Shown: positions 43,995 to 54,125, counted from the first letter of the stretch. The stretch: DNA of 64,000 nucleotides from Candidatus Anammoxibacter sp. (GCA_021777055.1 JAIQZO010000055.1:1-64000); one strand, 5' to 3'. Numbers and translations: made by a program. The notes: generated by a model not told the origin, from the sequence alone.

Positions 43995-44511
43995 ATTAAA
44001 CCTGCTTTTTTAGATAATTTTAAACCTGCCAGAGCCCAGAGTAAACTTTATTTAACTCGTTGTATAACAGGTAGATGGGAAGATATTAGCATATAAGCGC
44101 AACCAAGTCAAGGGAATTTCTATCCCCCCCCTCAAAATACATTCTGACACTATTTTAACATTTCAGCACGGTTGGTTCTTGTTTTCAAAAGGAAAGTAGC
44201 AGACAAGAAGAGCAGTGTTCAAACTTAATGATAGACTATAGACAAAGAATTTTCCAACAACACTTAAGTTTACTACTCAAAAGCTTCAATTTTCAACAAG
44301 AAATTTGCTTGGGGCTTCGCAGTACGATGAAATGAAACTGTGCTCAATGACAGATTTAAGTGAGATACTTTATGATAGCGGAAAACAGCATTAAACGTTT
44401 CAACGTGGCATTTACACAATCAACCGGCATCATTACTGCACAAAAAAAAAACAGCTAAGGAGTTTATACTTTATACTGTGCAGCAATCAATCCGCCAAAA
44501 AAAAAGACAAT
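43995..44511. other. gene-free stretch between rpsI and ilvD
   Basis: No gene seen. A weak inverted pair (ttactgcaca near 44432 and tgtgcagcaa near 44478) encloses an A-run. It could take part in ending the rplM-rpsI transcript but is not a standard terminator. No T-box or attenuator for ilvD was recognised. Confidence 0.45.
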
Positions 44512-44907
44512 TTATCGTTTGGTCCACTGGAAGCTGGCCCTTGCACCTTTTTTACCATATTTTTTACGCTCTTTCATCCTGCTATCCCTGGTTAAAAGAT
44601 CATAATTCCTTAATGTCTCAATAAGGGTATCGTCTGCCTTAAACAACGCACGTGCAACACCCAAAGATACAGCTCCGGCTTGACCTGATATACCACCACC
44701 TTTTACGGTTACCCAAACGTCGTACTTTGCTTCTGTTTTGGTCATTTTTAACGGCGTACTTGCAATTAAACGATCTCTCTCTCTAACAAAATATTTATCA
44801 AACTCCCGGGAATTCAGATTTATTTTCCCTGTTCCTTTTTTGATTCTTACCCTGGCAACTGAAGACTTCCTCCTACCAGTGCCCCAACAATACTCATTAT
44901 CTTCCAT
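44512..44907 (-). CDS. rpsI: 30S ribosomal protein S9
   Basis: 131 residues. Starts with WGTGRRKSSVARVRIKKGTG, contains VKGGGISGQAGAVSLGVARAL, and ends with the invariant RKKYGKKGARASFQWTKR, whose C-terminal Lys-Arg reaches the P-site tRNA. It lies 39 bp downstream of rplM. Confidence 0.96.
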   Translation of the reverse strand: MEDNEYCWGTGRRKSSVARVRIKKGTGKINLNSREFDKYFVRERDRLIASTPLKMTKTEAKYDVWVTVKGGGISGQAGAVSLGVARALFKADDTLIETLRNYDLLTRDSRMKERKKYGKKGARASFQWTKR

Positions 44908-44946
44908 TATTATTTATACTCTAAAAAATTCACAACAGGTTAAAAT

Positions 44947-45384
44947 TTATATAGTCAATGCCTCTGGCAATTGCGCCGCATGAGGATGCTCAGCACCATT
45001 ATATACCTTCATCTTCTTTATCATTGCCCTACCCAATTTATTTTTTGGAATCATCCTGCTAACCGCAAGCCTTACCACCTTTTCCGGATATTTCTTCATC
45101 ATCCACTCAAAAGGCCTCTCCTTAAGTCCTCCCATAAAACCAGAATGAGAATAGTAAACCTTTTTATCCATCTTCTTCCCGGTTAACCTGATCTTGCTAG
45201 CGTTAATAACTATAACAAAATCACCAGTATCGACATGAGGTGTATACTCCGGTTTATGCTTTCCCATCAAAATAGTTGCTATCTTTACTGCCATTCTCCC
45301 AAGCACCAGGTTGTTAGCATCTATTATATACCAGCCCTGCCGAACATTTTCCTTTTTCGACATAAATGTTTTTGTTGTAATCAT
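44947..45384 (-). CDS. rplM: 50S ribosomal protein L13
   Basis: 145 residues from the ATG at 45384, which has an AGAG-type ribosome site; an ATG at 45402 has none. The L13 blocks are WYIIDANNLVLGRMA, LMGKHKPEYTPHVDTGD, the YYSHSGFMGGLKERPFE segment and the AVSRMIPKNKLGRAMIKKMKVY block (as AVSRMIPKNKLG). Ends with a short hydrophobic tail. First gene of the rplM-rpsI pair. Confidence 0.94.
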   Translation of the reverse strand: MITTKTFMSKKENVRQGWYIIDANNLVLGRMAVKIATILMGKHKPEYTPHVDTGDFVIVINASKIRLTGKKMDKKVYYSHSGFMGGLKERPFEWMMKKYPEKVVRLAVSRMIPKNKLGRAMIKKMKVYNGAEHPHAAQLPEALTI

Positions 45385-45894
45385 ATTGTCTCTTTTTGTC
45401 ATGTGTTAAAATTATATAAACGGGAATATTATCATAATGCATTTTGCTTGTCAATATTATACTTGTAGAGACGCACAACAGAGCGGTTCTACTGGCGTTT
45501 TGGATCCATTTATTTATTCATCCCTATCTAATATTTACAGGACTATTTTTTATCTACTTACTGTTTTTGTCCTGGCCACTTTCATGATAAACGAGATAAT
45601 CTATAAAAACTGGGGTACAAAGCCAGTGATGTGTGGTATGTTTCGATATCAATAAGTTTATTTTCTGATCAGAGGTTTAAAGCCTGCAACAAAACATGAA
45701 ATGGATTTGAGTATAGAAATAACAACCTGTTGCAAAGGTGCGCTGTAGTAAATATATACATTATCATTATCAACTAGAGCAATTCTCTGAAGCCGATTCA
45801 ACTTGGTATTTGTTTTTATACAATACAACCTGCCCATTTCCCATTAACTGTTTTTCATGTATGGGCGCACAACTATGTACCTCTAGAAGAGATG
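45385..45894. other. gene-free stretch between pilT and rplM
   Basis: About 510 bp. A 72-codon frame at 45437-45655 on the plus strand has a hydrophobic stretch but no ribosome site, and I do not accept it as a gene. It should contain the rplM promoter. No repeat recognised. Confidence 0.45.
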
Positions 45895-46950
45895 TCATTC
45901 CCTTTGAAACCGATTAAAGAGCTCCTTATCAAATGCATGTTTAACTCCCTCATCAAAGCTTATGGACTCATTTTTAACCAGCCCAATTATAGATTGATCC
46001 ATTGTCTGCATACCTTCACGCCTACCTGTCTGTATAGCTGAAAAGATTTGATGTGTCTTCCCCTCTCTTATGAGGTTTGATATCGCTGAGTTGCAAAACA
46101 TTATCTCCGATGCACAGACCCTCCCTTTACCATTCTGTAAAAGTAAAAGCTGCTGCGAAATCACACCCCGCAACAACTGTGAAAGCATTACACGGGTCTG
46201 GTTTTGCTGACCAACCGGAAAAACATTAACCAACCTGTCTACAGTTGATGAAGCACAGCTAGTATGTAGTGTAGAAAAAACGAGATGCCCTGTCTCTGCA
46301 GCTGTAATTGCCATCTGAATAGTCTCCATATCACGAAGCTCACCCACAAGGATGATATCAGGATCCTCTCTGAGCCCTGCACGTAAGGCAGAGGCAAAAG
46401 AGTGTGTATGGGTACCTATTTCACGATGTGTAACCATCCCCTTGTTGTTTTTATGTACAAACTCCAGAGGATCTTCAATGGCTAAAATATGGCAATTCCT
46501 TGTGTTATTTATATAATCTATTATTGCAGCAAGGGTTGTAGATTTACCGCTACCAGTTGGACCGGTAACCAAAACAAGCCCTTGTTCTATCTTTGCAAAC
46601 TCTAAAATATTTTTCGATAACCGTAAATCAGCAAACGGCTTTATCTCAGATGGAATTATCCTGAATACAGCACCTAACCCATCTTTAAACTTCAGAAAGT
46701 TTACTCTAACTCTACATAAATCCGGCATATCATAAGCAAAGTCCACCTCAAATCTCTCATCAAAAGCCTTTCTTTTATCTTCGCTTAAAATATCATAAAT
46801 AAATTTACAATCGTTATCAGTCTCTATATCTTCATGCTCAAGGTCATGGAGCTTTCCGTTAATACGCACCTTGGGCACCATACCTGCCCGCAGATGTAAA
46901 TCAGACGCCCCCAACCCTACCGCTTTTTTTAGCAAATTCGCAACTTTCAT
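45895..46950 (-). CDS. type IV pilus retraction-type ATPase (PilT family)
   Basis: 351 residues from the ATG at 46950. It shows the PilT N-terminus GASDLHLRAGMVPKVRINGKL, Walker A TGPTGSGKSTTLA, the Asp box, EDPLEFVHKN, the HREIGTHTHSFASALRAGLREDPD segment (as REIGTHTHSFASALRAGL) and the GHLVFSTLHT block. Such proteins power depolymerisation of type IV pili in the cytoplasm at the inner membrane. It follows the F-type membrane protein by 7 bp and is probably co-transcribed with the secretion/pilus genes upstream. Confidence 0.88.
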   Translation of the reverse strand: MKVANLLKKAVGLGASDLHLRAGMVPKVRINGKLHDLEHEDIETDNDCKFIYDILSEDKRKAFDERFEVDFAYDMPDLCRVRVNFLKFKDGLGAVFRIIPSEIKPFADLRLSKNILEFAKIEQGLVLVTGPTGSGKSTTLAAIIDYINNTRNCHILAIEDPLEFVHKNNKGMVTHREIGTHTHSFASALRAGLREDPDIILVGELRDMETIQMAITAAETGHLVFSTLHTSCASSTVDRLVNVFPVGQQNQTRVMLSQLLRGVISQQLLLLQNGKGRVCASEIMFCNSAISNLIREGKTHQIFSAIQTGRREGMQTMDQSIIGLVKNESISFDEGVKHAFDKELFNRFQRE

Positions 46951-46957
46951 CAATCAA

Positions 46958-48133
46958 TCATGACAACATTTTAAGAGTTTGAACATACGTTGAGAAAACA
47001 GAAAATACAATGAGAGACACAAACGCCCCTATTATTAAAAGTAGTATAGGCTCCACTAATGTCCCCAGATTTTGCGTTACTTGTTTTATCTCATCATTAT
47101 ATGCGTCTGCTATCTTTATCATCATCATATCCAGCTGCCCCGAAGACTCTCCGGTAGTAATTAGATCTATTACAAAAGGAGAAAACATATTTGAGGACGC
47201 AATGGGCTCTACAATGCTGCTGCCATTTTCCAATGCAATACAGGTCTTTCTAAATATACCCGCAAAAACTTCGTTATCAGTTGTTTCAGATAACAACCTA
47301 AACGCCTCAAGTACAGGTACACCGTTTCTTATCAACATACCAAACGATCTGCAGAAATGCATAGTTAATACTTTTCGCATTATAACACCAAAAACAGGTA
47401 CACGCAGCGTAAAAGAGTCCCAAAAACATTTCCCGGCAGGTTGTTTTGCAGACAGATAAGCAAACACACACAGAGCAGAAGATCCAAACAGTATAAGCCA
47501 CCAATAATTATTAAAGAAATCTGCTGTATTAACCATGACTTTAGCAACAACGCTTAAATTTTCTGCGGAACCAAGAATAGTAGACACAAACTTGGGAATC
47601 ACATACGAAAGTACAAAGATCAGAACCCCAATGGCAAGGCAGAGTGTTACAGCCGGATAGAGTAACGCCCTTTTAATTTGCATACGTGTTTTATCATCAC
47701 TTTCCGCAAGATTGGCAATACCCATTAAGGTCTCTTCCAGCGCCCCCCCTTTTTCCGCAACTATTATTAAGTTTAGATATACTTTTGAAAATATTTTCGG
47801 AAACTTTGACATCGCATATGAGAGAGCTTCACCACGTTCAACACCATTTGCAATTGAATTTACAACTTTTCTGATAGAGGTATCGCTACTCTTTGTAATA
47901 GTCCTTAACGCATTTAGCATAGGCATCCCGGCCCCAATTAATGTTGCAATCTGGCGAAAAAATACAGCAACGCCACTGGGTTCAATATTAATTAGCGAAT
48001 ACCACGCCCCTCCCTTTCCAAACGTATTGGTATTATCAGTATCTGGGGCTAAAACAGTGCCAAAATTCTCAGTTGTAAACCCTTCTTCCATTTCATCATC
48101 CGACGAAATGTTCTCTTGATCCGACTTGTTCAT
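46958..48133 (-). CDS. type II secretion/type IV pilus inner-membrane protein (GspF/PilC)
   Basis: 391 residues from the ATG at 48133 (GGGGAGG 6 nt upstream). It has two copies of the GspF cytoplasmic helical domain (IATLIGAGMPMLNALRTI and SFGMLIRNGVPVLEAFRLL). Three membrane segments lie at about 165-190 (LCLAIGVLIFVLSYVIP), 210-230 (WWLILFGSSALCVFAY) and 365-385 (ILLLIIGAFVSLIVFSVF). The N-terminal 50 residues are polar and unconserved. It forms the platform of the machine. Confidence 0.88.
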   Translation of the reverse strand: MNKSDQENISSDDEMEEGFTTENFGTVLAPDTDNTNTFGKGGAWYSLINIEPSGVAVFFRQIATLIGAGMPMLNALRTITKSSDTSIRKVVNSIANGVERGEALSYAMSKFPKIFSKVYLNLIIVAEKGGALEETLMGIANLAESDDKTRMQIKRALLYPAVTLCLAIGVLIFVLSYVIPKFVSTILGSAENLSVVAKVMVNTADFFNNYWWLILFGSSALCVFAYLSAKQPAGKCFWDSFTLRVPVFGVIMRKVLTMHFCRSFGMLIRNGVPVLEAFRLLSETTDNEVFAGIFRKTCIALENGSSIVEPIASSNMFSPFVIDLITTGESSGQLDMMMIKIADAYNDEIKQVTQNLGTLVEPILLLIIGAFVSLIVFSVFSTYVQTLKMLS

Positions 48134-48387
48134 TATCACCTCCCCTGCTTTCTAAATGATATTTCATGTTGCAGCAAAGCAACAACAAAACTAGAGAATA
48201 GAGAATTCAGGAAACTGAATCCAGAATAATGTATAAATTTACAGTAATTTTAACATGCCATATAATCGCAAGATCAGCATCTATTTTCTAAATCCTGTTT
48301 TATCTTGTTTTGACTACAGACTACTGAATTCACTATTCAAAAAAAACTACAAAATCTTAAAAAAGAAGTTTTTATAAAGTTATACTA
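48134..48387. other. intergenic with degenerate repeat
   Basis: 254 bp between the F and E genes, unusual inside such an operon. It carries the word gagaatagagaattcagga (about 48194), shared with 53881, and a facing copy, ctgaattcactattc, near 48324. This suggests an inserted small repeat. Confidence 0.5.
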
Positions 48388-50121
48388 CTATAATTCCAAT
48401 AATATCTCCTGCATAACCTCCTCCGGAGTTGTTACTTTATCAATAATCTTTTTTACTCCGCATTCACGCATATAACTCAACCCCATACTCTTGGTTATTT
48501 TCTTGATTTCGTTCTCCTCTGTATGGCTAATTACAGCATCTCTAAGAGTATTGTTTATTTGGAGAATTTCAAAGATCCCAGTCTGACCATAGAAACCAAT
48601 CCCTGCACATTTCTCACACCCCTTTCCAAAAGCAAATGTAACACCCTCTTGCTTAATACTAAGGTCTTCAAGCAACTGCGGAGAAGGAACATACTCCTCC
48701 TTGCAGTTATCGCAAATCTTTCTTACCAACCTTTGAGCCACAATACCATTCAAAGCGCTGGCAATTAAGAAAGGAGGCACATCAAAATTCCTTAATGTTG
48801 TTATCGCGCTTACCGTATCTACCGCATGTAATGTACTAAAGAGTTGCTGACCCGTCAACGCGGCCCTTACGGCAATCTTGGCCGTCTCATTATCCCTGAT
48901 CTCACCAACCATCAATATATCAGAATCGTGCCTTAAAACCGCACGCAAACTATTTACAAAATTTATGTCAACCTTAGTATCAACTTCTACCTGGCTCACC
49001 CCTTCCAGCAAGCACTCCACCGGATCTTCAATGGTAATCACTTTATTTCTTTTCGTATCCAGTTCTTGAAGAGCAGTATAAAGAGTTGTGGTTTTACCAC
49101 TGCCAACAGGACCTGTAACCAGAACCATACCGTGCGGCCTTAAAATTATTGATTTAAAGAGCTTTATTTCCGTTTCTGACATTCCAAGATTACCCAACCC
49201 CGCAAACATATTTGACTCTTTAAATATCCTTAACACCACGTTCTCGCCCATCTTGGTTTGAATTGACGAAACCCTGAAATGCTGTTCTTTGCCTTTTATT
49301 AATGCAGAAATTCTACCATCCTGAGGCTGACGATTTTCAGTTATGTCAAGACTTGCAAGTACTTTTAAGCGCGATATACACGCTTTCTGCAGATCTTGAG
49401 GAATTCTCGTAAGTTCATAAAGCATACCATCAATCCTGGTACGCACCCTGATCTCATTAACACGGGACTCAAAATGTATATCAGTAGCCCTTAATGACAC
49501 CGCCTTGTTCAAGATTTTATTAACCAGCGAAACAGCAGAAACATCATTAATGTCAAATGTAATGTTTTCACGCAACCCACCGTCAGAATCCCCCCCTCCA
49601 TGCTCTGCCCCACGTCCAACAGGTTCTTTCTTTTTTTCCAAAACGCCTTCGCCTTTTTTCACCAAATTGAAGTACTTTTCAAATACATTTTGGAAATGCA
49701 ACTTTTGGCACAAAACAAATCGCACATTGAAATCACTAACACAGCGAAGTAAACCTATATCTTTAATCTTCAAAGGATTCACAACCGCAACAATCAGTTT
49801 TTTTCCTTGCTGCAAGATTGGCAATGCCTCTTTTTCCCGTGCCACATCAGGCGCAATCAACAATATCGCATTGCGATCAATAAACTCTTCCTGTATGTTA
49901 ACATATGGAATGGAGACCAATTTACTAAGTGACTTTGTTATTTTCTCATGCATAAATGGGCCGCATTCAAACAATGTGTCCAAATTAGCCGTCGCCCTTT
50001 TAAGAAAAGCAATATCCTCTTTCCTTCTCAGCTCCCCTTTTTCATGCAGAGCTTTCAACGCAAGCTCATCATAAGAGTATCCGTTGTACGCGCTCAATCT
50101 CTTTTTCAGTTTTACATCCAT
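48388..50121 (-). CDS. type II secretion/type IV pilus assembly ATPase (GspE/PilB)
   Basis: 577 residues from the ATG at 50121. An N-terminal GspE-N-like domain (residues about 1-150), then a charged linker (KKEGEGVLEKKKEP region). The ATPase core has ATDIHFES, Walker A TGPVGSGKTTTLY, ITIEDPVECLLEGVSQVEVD (as EDPVECLLEG), the RAVLRHDSDILMVGEIRD block, and the tetracysteine zinc site CDNCKEEY and CEKCAGIGFYGQTG. It drives pseudopilus or pilus assembly. Confidence 0.9.
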   Translation of the reverse strand: MDVKLKKRLSAYNGYSYDELALKALHEKGELRRKEDIAFLKRATANLDTLFECGPFMHEKITKSLSKLVSIPYVNIQEEFIDRNAILLIAPDVAREKEALPILQQGKKLIVAVVNPLKIKDIGLLRCVSDFNVRFVLCQKLHFQNVFEKYFNLVKKGEGVLEKKKEPVGRGAEHGGGDSDGGLRENITFDINDVSAVSLVNKILNKAVSLRATDIHFESRVNEIRVRTRIDGMLYELTRIPQDLQKACISRLKVLASLDITENRQPQDGRISALIKGKEQHFRVSSIQTKMGENVVLRIFKESNMFAGLGNLGMSETEIKLFKSIILRPHGMVLVTGPVGSGKTTTLYTALQELDTKRNKVITIEDPVECLLEGVSQVEVDTKVDINFVNSLRAVLRHDSDILMVGEIRDNETAKIAVRAALTGQQLFSTLHAVDTVSAITTLRNFDVPPFLIASALNGIVAQRLVRKICDNCKEEYVPSPQLLEDLSIKQEGVTFAFGKGCEKCAGIGFYGQTGIFEILQINNTLRDAVISHTEENEIKKITKSMGLSYMRECGVKKIIDKVTTPEEVMQEILLEL

Positions 50122-50165
50122 AAATAACAACTTAAATGATTAATTTGAATAATCTGGTTTGTAAT

Positions 50166-51053
50166 TCAAATCATATTCCAATAAAGGACTCTTATCTCAT
50201 TTTTGTCTTTAAAAACAACGGTATCAATTACCCTTTTTGCCCTGGTAGGACTCTTTTTCTGAATCACACCTTCAGATCTCATTCTGAACGTCTTAGATTT
50301 TACCGTTAAGATGTCATCTTGTATGCTTATCCAGCTATTTTTCTGCAAATCTGTAACATCACTAACAGATTTAAAAACCCCATCATCAGATGTACCAGCA
50401 ACACCATCATGACCATTTCTGTACAACAGGATATCATCCACATTGTTGGCATACAACCCTGGAATAGTCTCCAGAACAACCCTGGATGCCGTATTGATAT
50501 TTATCTTCCCATTTCCCCAAACCGTAACAAACATTTCCAGCCCTCCATTACCATAGAACTGTTCATGTCCTACTATTCCCCTTGTCACAAGCTCTTCCGG
50601 CTTACGAAAGATCCTCTTTCTTCGAGAAGTTATAACCGCATCAACCTCCATTCCATTCAAACCCGGCAGGCCATTAAGCATTTCCTTTGAAGCCTTGTTA
50701 ATATTAACCTTGGACTCTTCATCAATTATTCCATAAGAGAGTGTATCTCCCACTCTATAGCAAACATTAAAATAACCTATATCAAAAGAGACTCCCTTAA
50801 AAGAAGATTCATCCGATCGCCACCTGGAGCCAGAGGAGTCATAACTTGATTTCTCATTCCATAAGACCTGAAAGGCTTTTTCAACTCCAGCCTTTGCTAT
50901 AAACTCTGCAGTAATACTATTTTTATACTTCTTTGTAGCAATAAAATCACTGGTAACTATCCCGCTTGATGATAGTCCAAAAACAGAGATTACTATTATC
51001 AGAAACAAAGCCATCGTCATTACAGACCCAGACTGTTCTTTCAACTTTACCAT
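50166..51053 (-). CDS. type II secretion minor pseudopilin GspK-like
   Basis: 295 residues from the ATG at 51053. N-terminal membrane segment MTMALFLIIVISVFGLSSS with a preceding SGSV-type leader, as in GspK (leader cleaved after Gly). The helix-hairpin-helix-like segments NINKASKEMLNGLPGL and NINTASRVVLETIPGL match the GspK fold. GspK caps the tip of the pseudopilus with GspI and GspJ, whose homologues are the two genes just upstream. Confidence 0.85.
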   Translation of the reverse strand: MVKLKEQSGSVMTMALFLIIVISVFGLSSSGIVTSDFIATKKYKNSITAEFIAKAGVEKAFQVLWNEKSSYDSSGSRWRSDESSFKGVSFDIGYFNVCYRVGDTLSYGIIDEESKVNINKASKEMLNGLPGLNGMEVDAVITSRRKRIFRKPEELVTRGIVGHEQFYGNGGLEMFVTVWGNGKININTASRVVLETIPGLYANNVDDILLYRNGHDGVAGTSDDGVFKSVSDVTDLQKNSWISIQDDILTVKSKTFRMRSEGVIQKKSPTRAKRVIDTVVFKDKNEIRVLYWNMI

Positions 51054-51086
51054 GGTTAATACTTTCCCATAAATATCTATCAAAAA

Positions 51087-51728
51087 TCACAAAACAATAC
51101 TAACTGTTGTTTTGAATTCATTTGGCAATGATTTCGGCCACCTATTTCCAGTCTTAATAGTTATTTCTACCGCATTTGGCAATGACTTTCGATTCCAAAC
51201 ATTATACCACTTGTTATCCTTAAGATACCTGAAGTTCAGCCCCATTATCTCAGAGGCAAGGGTACGTGAGGCAACCTCATGTGGCAAATAATCTGAAAAC
51301 ACCTCTCTTTTCAGAAATGAAGAATTTCCGGTTCCACCATTATCCAGGAGAAACTTCACAGTATCAACACTGCCACTATCTTTATATCTGTTTATATGAA
51401 TCTTTGAAATAGTAGAGAAATACATACAATCATTATCTTCAAATGAATTTCCATCCGAACGACGGCTTCTATCAACTCCAACAAAAGAGACCCCGTCAGT
51501 ACGCAATACATTCTGTACATCCTTTGAAATAGTGGCCATGGTATATCTGATTTGCTGAATGGCCTCAGTTTTAGAAATGCTTTTATTGAAAAGATTTTTT
51601 GTAGTGTAAAGAGAGCTAAAAACCATATAACTTATAATTCCTGACAAAGCAACTGCAATCATAGTTTCGATGAGAGTAAAGCCTTTTGATCCGTGCATAT
51701 GGGAATTTGCATTAGCTGGCAACATCAT
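51087..51728 (-). CDS. prepilin-type minor pseudopilin, GspJ-like
   Basis: 213 residues. The prepilin peptidase site is SKG/FTLIETMIAVALSG, with Gly before the cleavage and Glu at +5, followed by the hydrophobic helix. The downstream part has YTTKNLFNKSISKTEAIQQI, typical of GspJ/PulJ. It starts directly at the stop of the GspI-like gene (TGA then ATG ATG); the ribosome site AAGGAG lies inside that gene's last codons, so translation is coupled. Either of the two adjacent ATGs may be used. Confidence 0.82.
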   Translation of the reverse strand: MMLPANANSHMHGSKGFTLIETMIAVALSGIISYMVFSSLYTTKNLFNKSISKTEAIQQIRYTMATISKDVQNVLRTDGVSFVGVDRSRRSDGNSFEDNDCMYFSTISKIHINRYKDSGSVDTVKFLLDNGGTGNSSFLKREVFSDYLPHEVASRTLASEIMGLNFRYLKDNKWYNVWNRKSLPNAVEITIKTGNRWPKSLPNEFKTTVSIVL

Positions 51729-52130
51729 TCAACTCCTTTTTGCCAAAAATGTTGAATAACTAATATGATGTTTTTTCTGTGGCCATGGCCAAAATACCTT
51801 CAATTGCAGCATCAATAATCCAGGCTCATGCTCTTTAATATCCATAGACCACCTGAACATCCTGTATATAACCTCATCACCATCACCAAATTCCATTTCC
51901 TGACTATAATACTCTTTATTAATTAATAATTTCTCAAAACCGTTTTGCAAGACCTCATCCATCTTTTTCTGACCGATTAGAGATGCAATCGCAATGTCAC
52001 GCCCCTTACCGCTTAAATCACTACTGGACCTGAACATTGTGACCATAAGGGTCATACCCATTCCAAGTATTGCCAATGCAACGATACATTCCAGGATAGT
52101 AAATCCTTTGTTCCTCTGCGGAGACACCAT
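51729..52130 (-). CDS. prepilin-type minor pseudopilin, GspI-like
   Basis: 133 residues. The prepilin motif NKG/FTILECIVALAILGMGMT is at residues 8-25, with Glu at +5. The ASLIGQKKMDEVL segment resembles the A-x-x-x-A-x-x-x-M-DE pattern of GspI. Upstream of the GspJ- and GspK-like genes, completing the tip trio. The major pseudopilin GspG and the secretin GspD are not in the window. Confidence 0.82.
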   Translation of the reverse strand: MVSPQRNKGFTILECIVALAILGMGMTLMVTMFRSSSDLSGKGRDIAIASLIGQKKMDEVLQNGFEKLLINKEYYSQEMEFGDGDEVIYRMFRWSMDIKEHEPGLLMLQLKVFWPWPQKKHHISYSTFLAKRS

Positions 52131-52395
52131 CTTATAGATCCCATTCCTTACAAAAAGTTCTTTATATAAGCCTATATTTTAAACCAAAGGCAAGAGAAAA
52201 TCTCACTTGACTAAAAAATATGTTTTGCCATTAGTATAGTTACATTTTTCTTTTAACTTTATCTTATGGGGGGTGCCCTTGGCAGGTATATCTGTCCCTT
52301 TCAGCGAACAAACAATAATTATTTGAACTTACCAAACACTAAATATAATATACAATTACCCCGCCCCTTTTTTTTAAACATATAACTTTCATAAC
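52131..52395. other. intergenic before the pseudopilin genes
   Basis: 265 bp, AT-rich with a run of T at about 52370 and C-rich tracts. It should carry the promoter of the GspI-J-K-E-F-PilT string. No repeat recognised. Confidence 0.4.
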
Positions 52396-53073
52396 TTAAG
52401 AAAACTGTAACGGCACAGCAGGAAGAAACTCCCATTCAACAAGCCCCTCAAGCCGAGACATGGCACTCATCAATATATCCAAACAGTTAGCTGCAAGCAC
52501 AAAAAAAATAGCCCCATCTTTACCTGGCACATAAAGACTTGTAATAACATCTACCTCGTCTGCCCACTCTATTGAATTGGCAACATCCAACACGCTTCTC
52601 TTATTTTCTGCACCAAAAGATAACTTAACAATAAAGATCACCTTTTCATCAATTGTGAACTGAAAATGATCTGGCTTACAAGTTGACAAAGCTAGTTCCA
52701 ACTCACTGTAGACAAGCTCTTCACTTGTCTTCTGTAATCTTCCTGCCATCTGGTTGACCATTTTTAGGCCGAACTCAGGATCTTCTTTAAACAAATTTAA
52801 AAACCCGCTTTTCCCTAGTAGAAAAACCTCAGTATCCTCTATAGCTTTAGCAGTTGCAGTCCTCTTCTTTCCGGTCATCAACCCCATCTCACCAAAATAC
52901 TCACCGGTGGTTACAATATGCAATAGTCGTTCTGTACGTACTATAACTTTCTTCTTTAATGCCACTTTTCCAGACTGCACAAAGTAGATAAAATCAGGCG
53001 AATCACCCTCTTCAAAAATTACAGACTCCGCACTAAAAAAACGTTTTTCTCCGCAATACCTTTCTAAATCCAT
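52396..53073 (-). CDS. cyclic-nucleotide-binding domain protein without DNA-binding domain
   Basis: 225 residues from the ATG at 53073 (MDLERYCGEKRF). The N-terminal cNMP-binding domain is clear (FIYFVQSGKVALKKK, then EYFGEMGLMTGKKRTATAKA with the phosphate-binding Glu and Arg). A Crp-type helix follows (LKMVNQMAGRL). The C-terminal 90 residues are beta-rich (FIVKLSFGAENKRSVLD) and contain no helix-turn-helix, so this is not a transcription factor of the usual kind. It may sense cAMP or c-di-GMP and act by protein contact. It neighbours the secretion/pilus genes, but with 265 bp between. Confidence 0.78.
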   Translation of the reverse strand: MDLERYCGEKRFFSAESVIFEEGDSPDFIYFVQSGKVALKKKVIVRTERLLHIVTTGEYFGEMGLMTGKKRTATAKAIEDTEVFLLGKSGFLNLFKEDPEFGLKMVNQMAGRLQKTSEELVYSELELALSTCKPDHFQFTIDEKVIFIVKLSFGAENKRSVLDVANSIEWADEVDVITSLYVPGKDGAIFFVLAANCLDILMSAMSRLEGLVEWEFLPAVPLQFS

Positions 53074-54125
53074 AAATATTGATACTGCCAAAAAATCCAA
53101 TAAAAATACAATGAAATAACCAATTAATAGTAAATTAATAACCCATGAAAGTCAAAGTTAAACACACTATATGGTAATTATCGAACGAAATGAGACAGAA
53201 TGAAGAATTTAAACAGAAAAATTTAGAATTTGAATTCACACATGGAAAAAATAAAGCGAAGAGACTGATAAGGGCAAAAGAATACCACTATTTTCACCCT
53301 CAATTGTTGCCCATGAATTTGGTTAAATTTGTATGTATTGAATAACATCCAAAGATATCTGAAAGGTGGTTCGGCAAATCACGAATTTCTGATTACTTTG
53401 TATATATAGCCCTTTATACATGTATCCCTACCACCACGGTAGCAAATCTACTAAGCCAACCGCGCCAACAATATAAGAATTTCACTTAGACATTCTTAAG
53501 TTTTTTCTTGACCTTGTAGTTAAATGATGTATATTTTGTGAAATGGTTTCAAGAGGTCGTTTAGTTGTATTTCAGATCAGTTTATATGGACAGTCCAGAA
53601 TCATTCCTTTTTTTATCTCCCCACCACGTTTAAATCCTGATAGCAGAGAAATATAATCACCATTAGATTCTTACACCGTAATTGTGCGAACTTATCTCGC
53701 ACATTTTATAATCAACTGAAAATAAAGTTTTTTTCAAGTTCGTGGTTCACGGTTCAAAGGTTAAATATACGGAAACAAAAGAAAACCCTGAACCTTGAAC
53801 TGTTAAACCACAAAAATATCAAATATTTTTGGCTAGTATTACCTTATAATAATTTTTTAAGGGTTTTCGCTTCTATCTATGGAATAGAGAATTCAGGAGA
53901 CTGGTGTCAGAATAAGGGAAATAGCATAAAAGAAGTTAATGCTAATCTTAAGATTAATAACATGGTAAAATGATTACAAATATATGCTTTATTCTGCGTT
54001 CTGTATTCTCAATTTAGTTACGGTTTCGCCACCTTATACGGTATCCTGATCAAGAAAACATTCAATAAAGCAAAAGAAACGTTACAAAAATATATTATCG
54101 CAAATGGAAAGGAGCACAATAAATA
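53074..54125. other. gene-free stretch with repeats
   Basis: About 1 kb without a gene. It contains the 180-bp element copy 2 (53663-53837) and a degenerate repeat at about 53880-54045 (ggaatagagaattcagga ... acggtttcgccacctta). It should also contain the promoter of the U32 gene. Confidence 0.5.
53663..53837. repeat. 180-bp hairpin repeat element, copy 2
   Basis: Nearly identical to 14542-14723, including the ttacaccgtaattgtgcgaa start and the tatttttgg end. The central hairpin is weaker on its right arm (ccttgaactgttaaacc). No reading frame. Confidence 0.85.

Noticed and set aside
45437..45655. 72-codon plus-strand frame with a hydrophobic stretch
   Set aside because: No ribosome site, isolated, in the promoter region of rplM.
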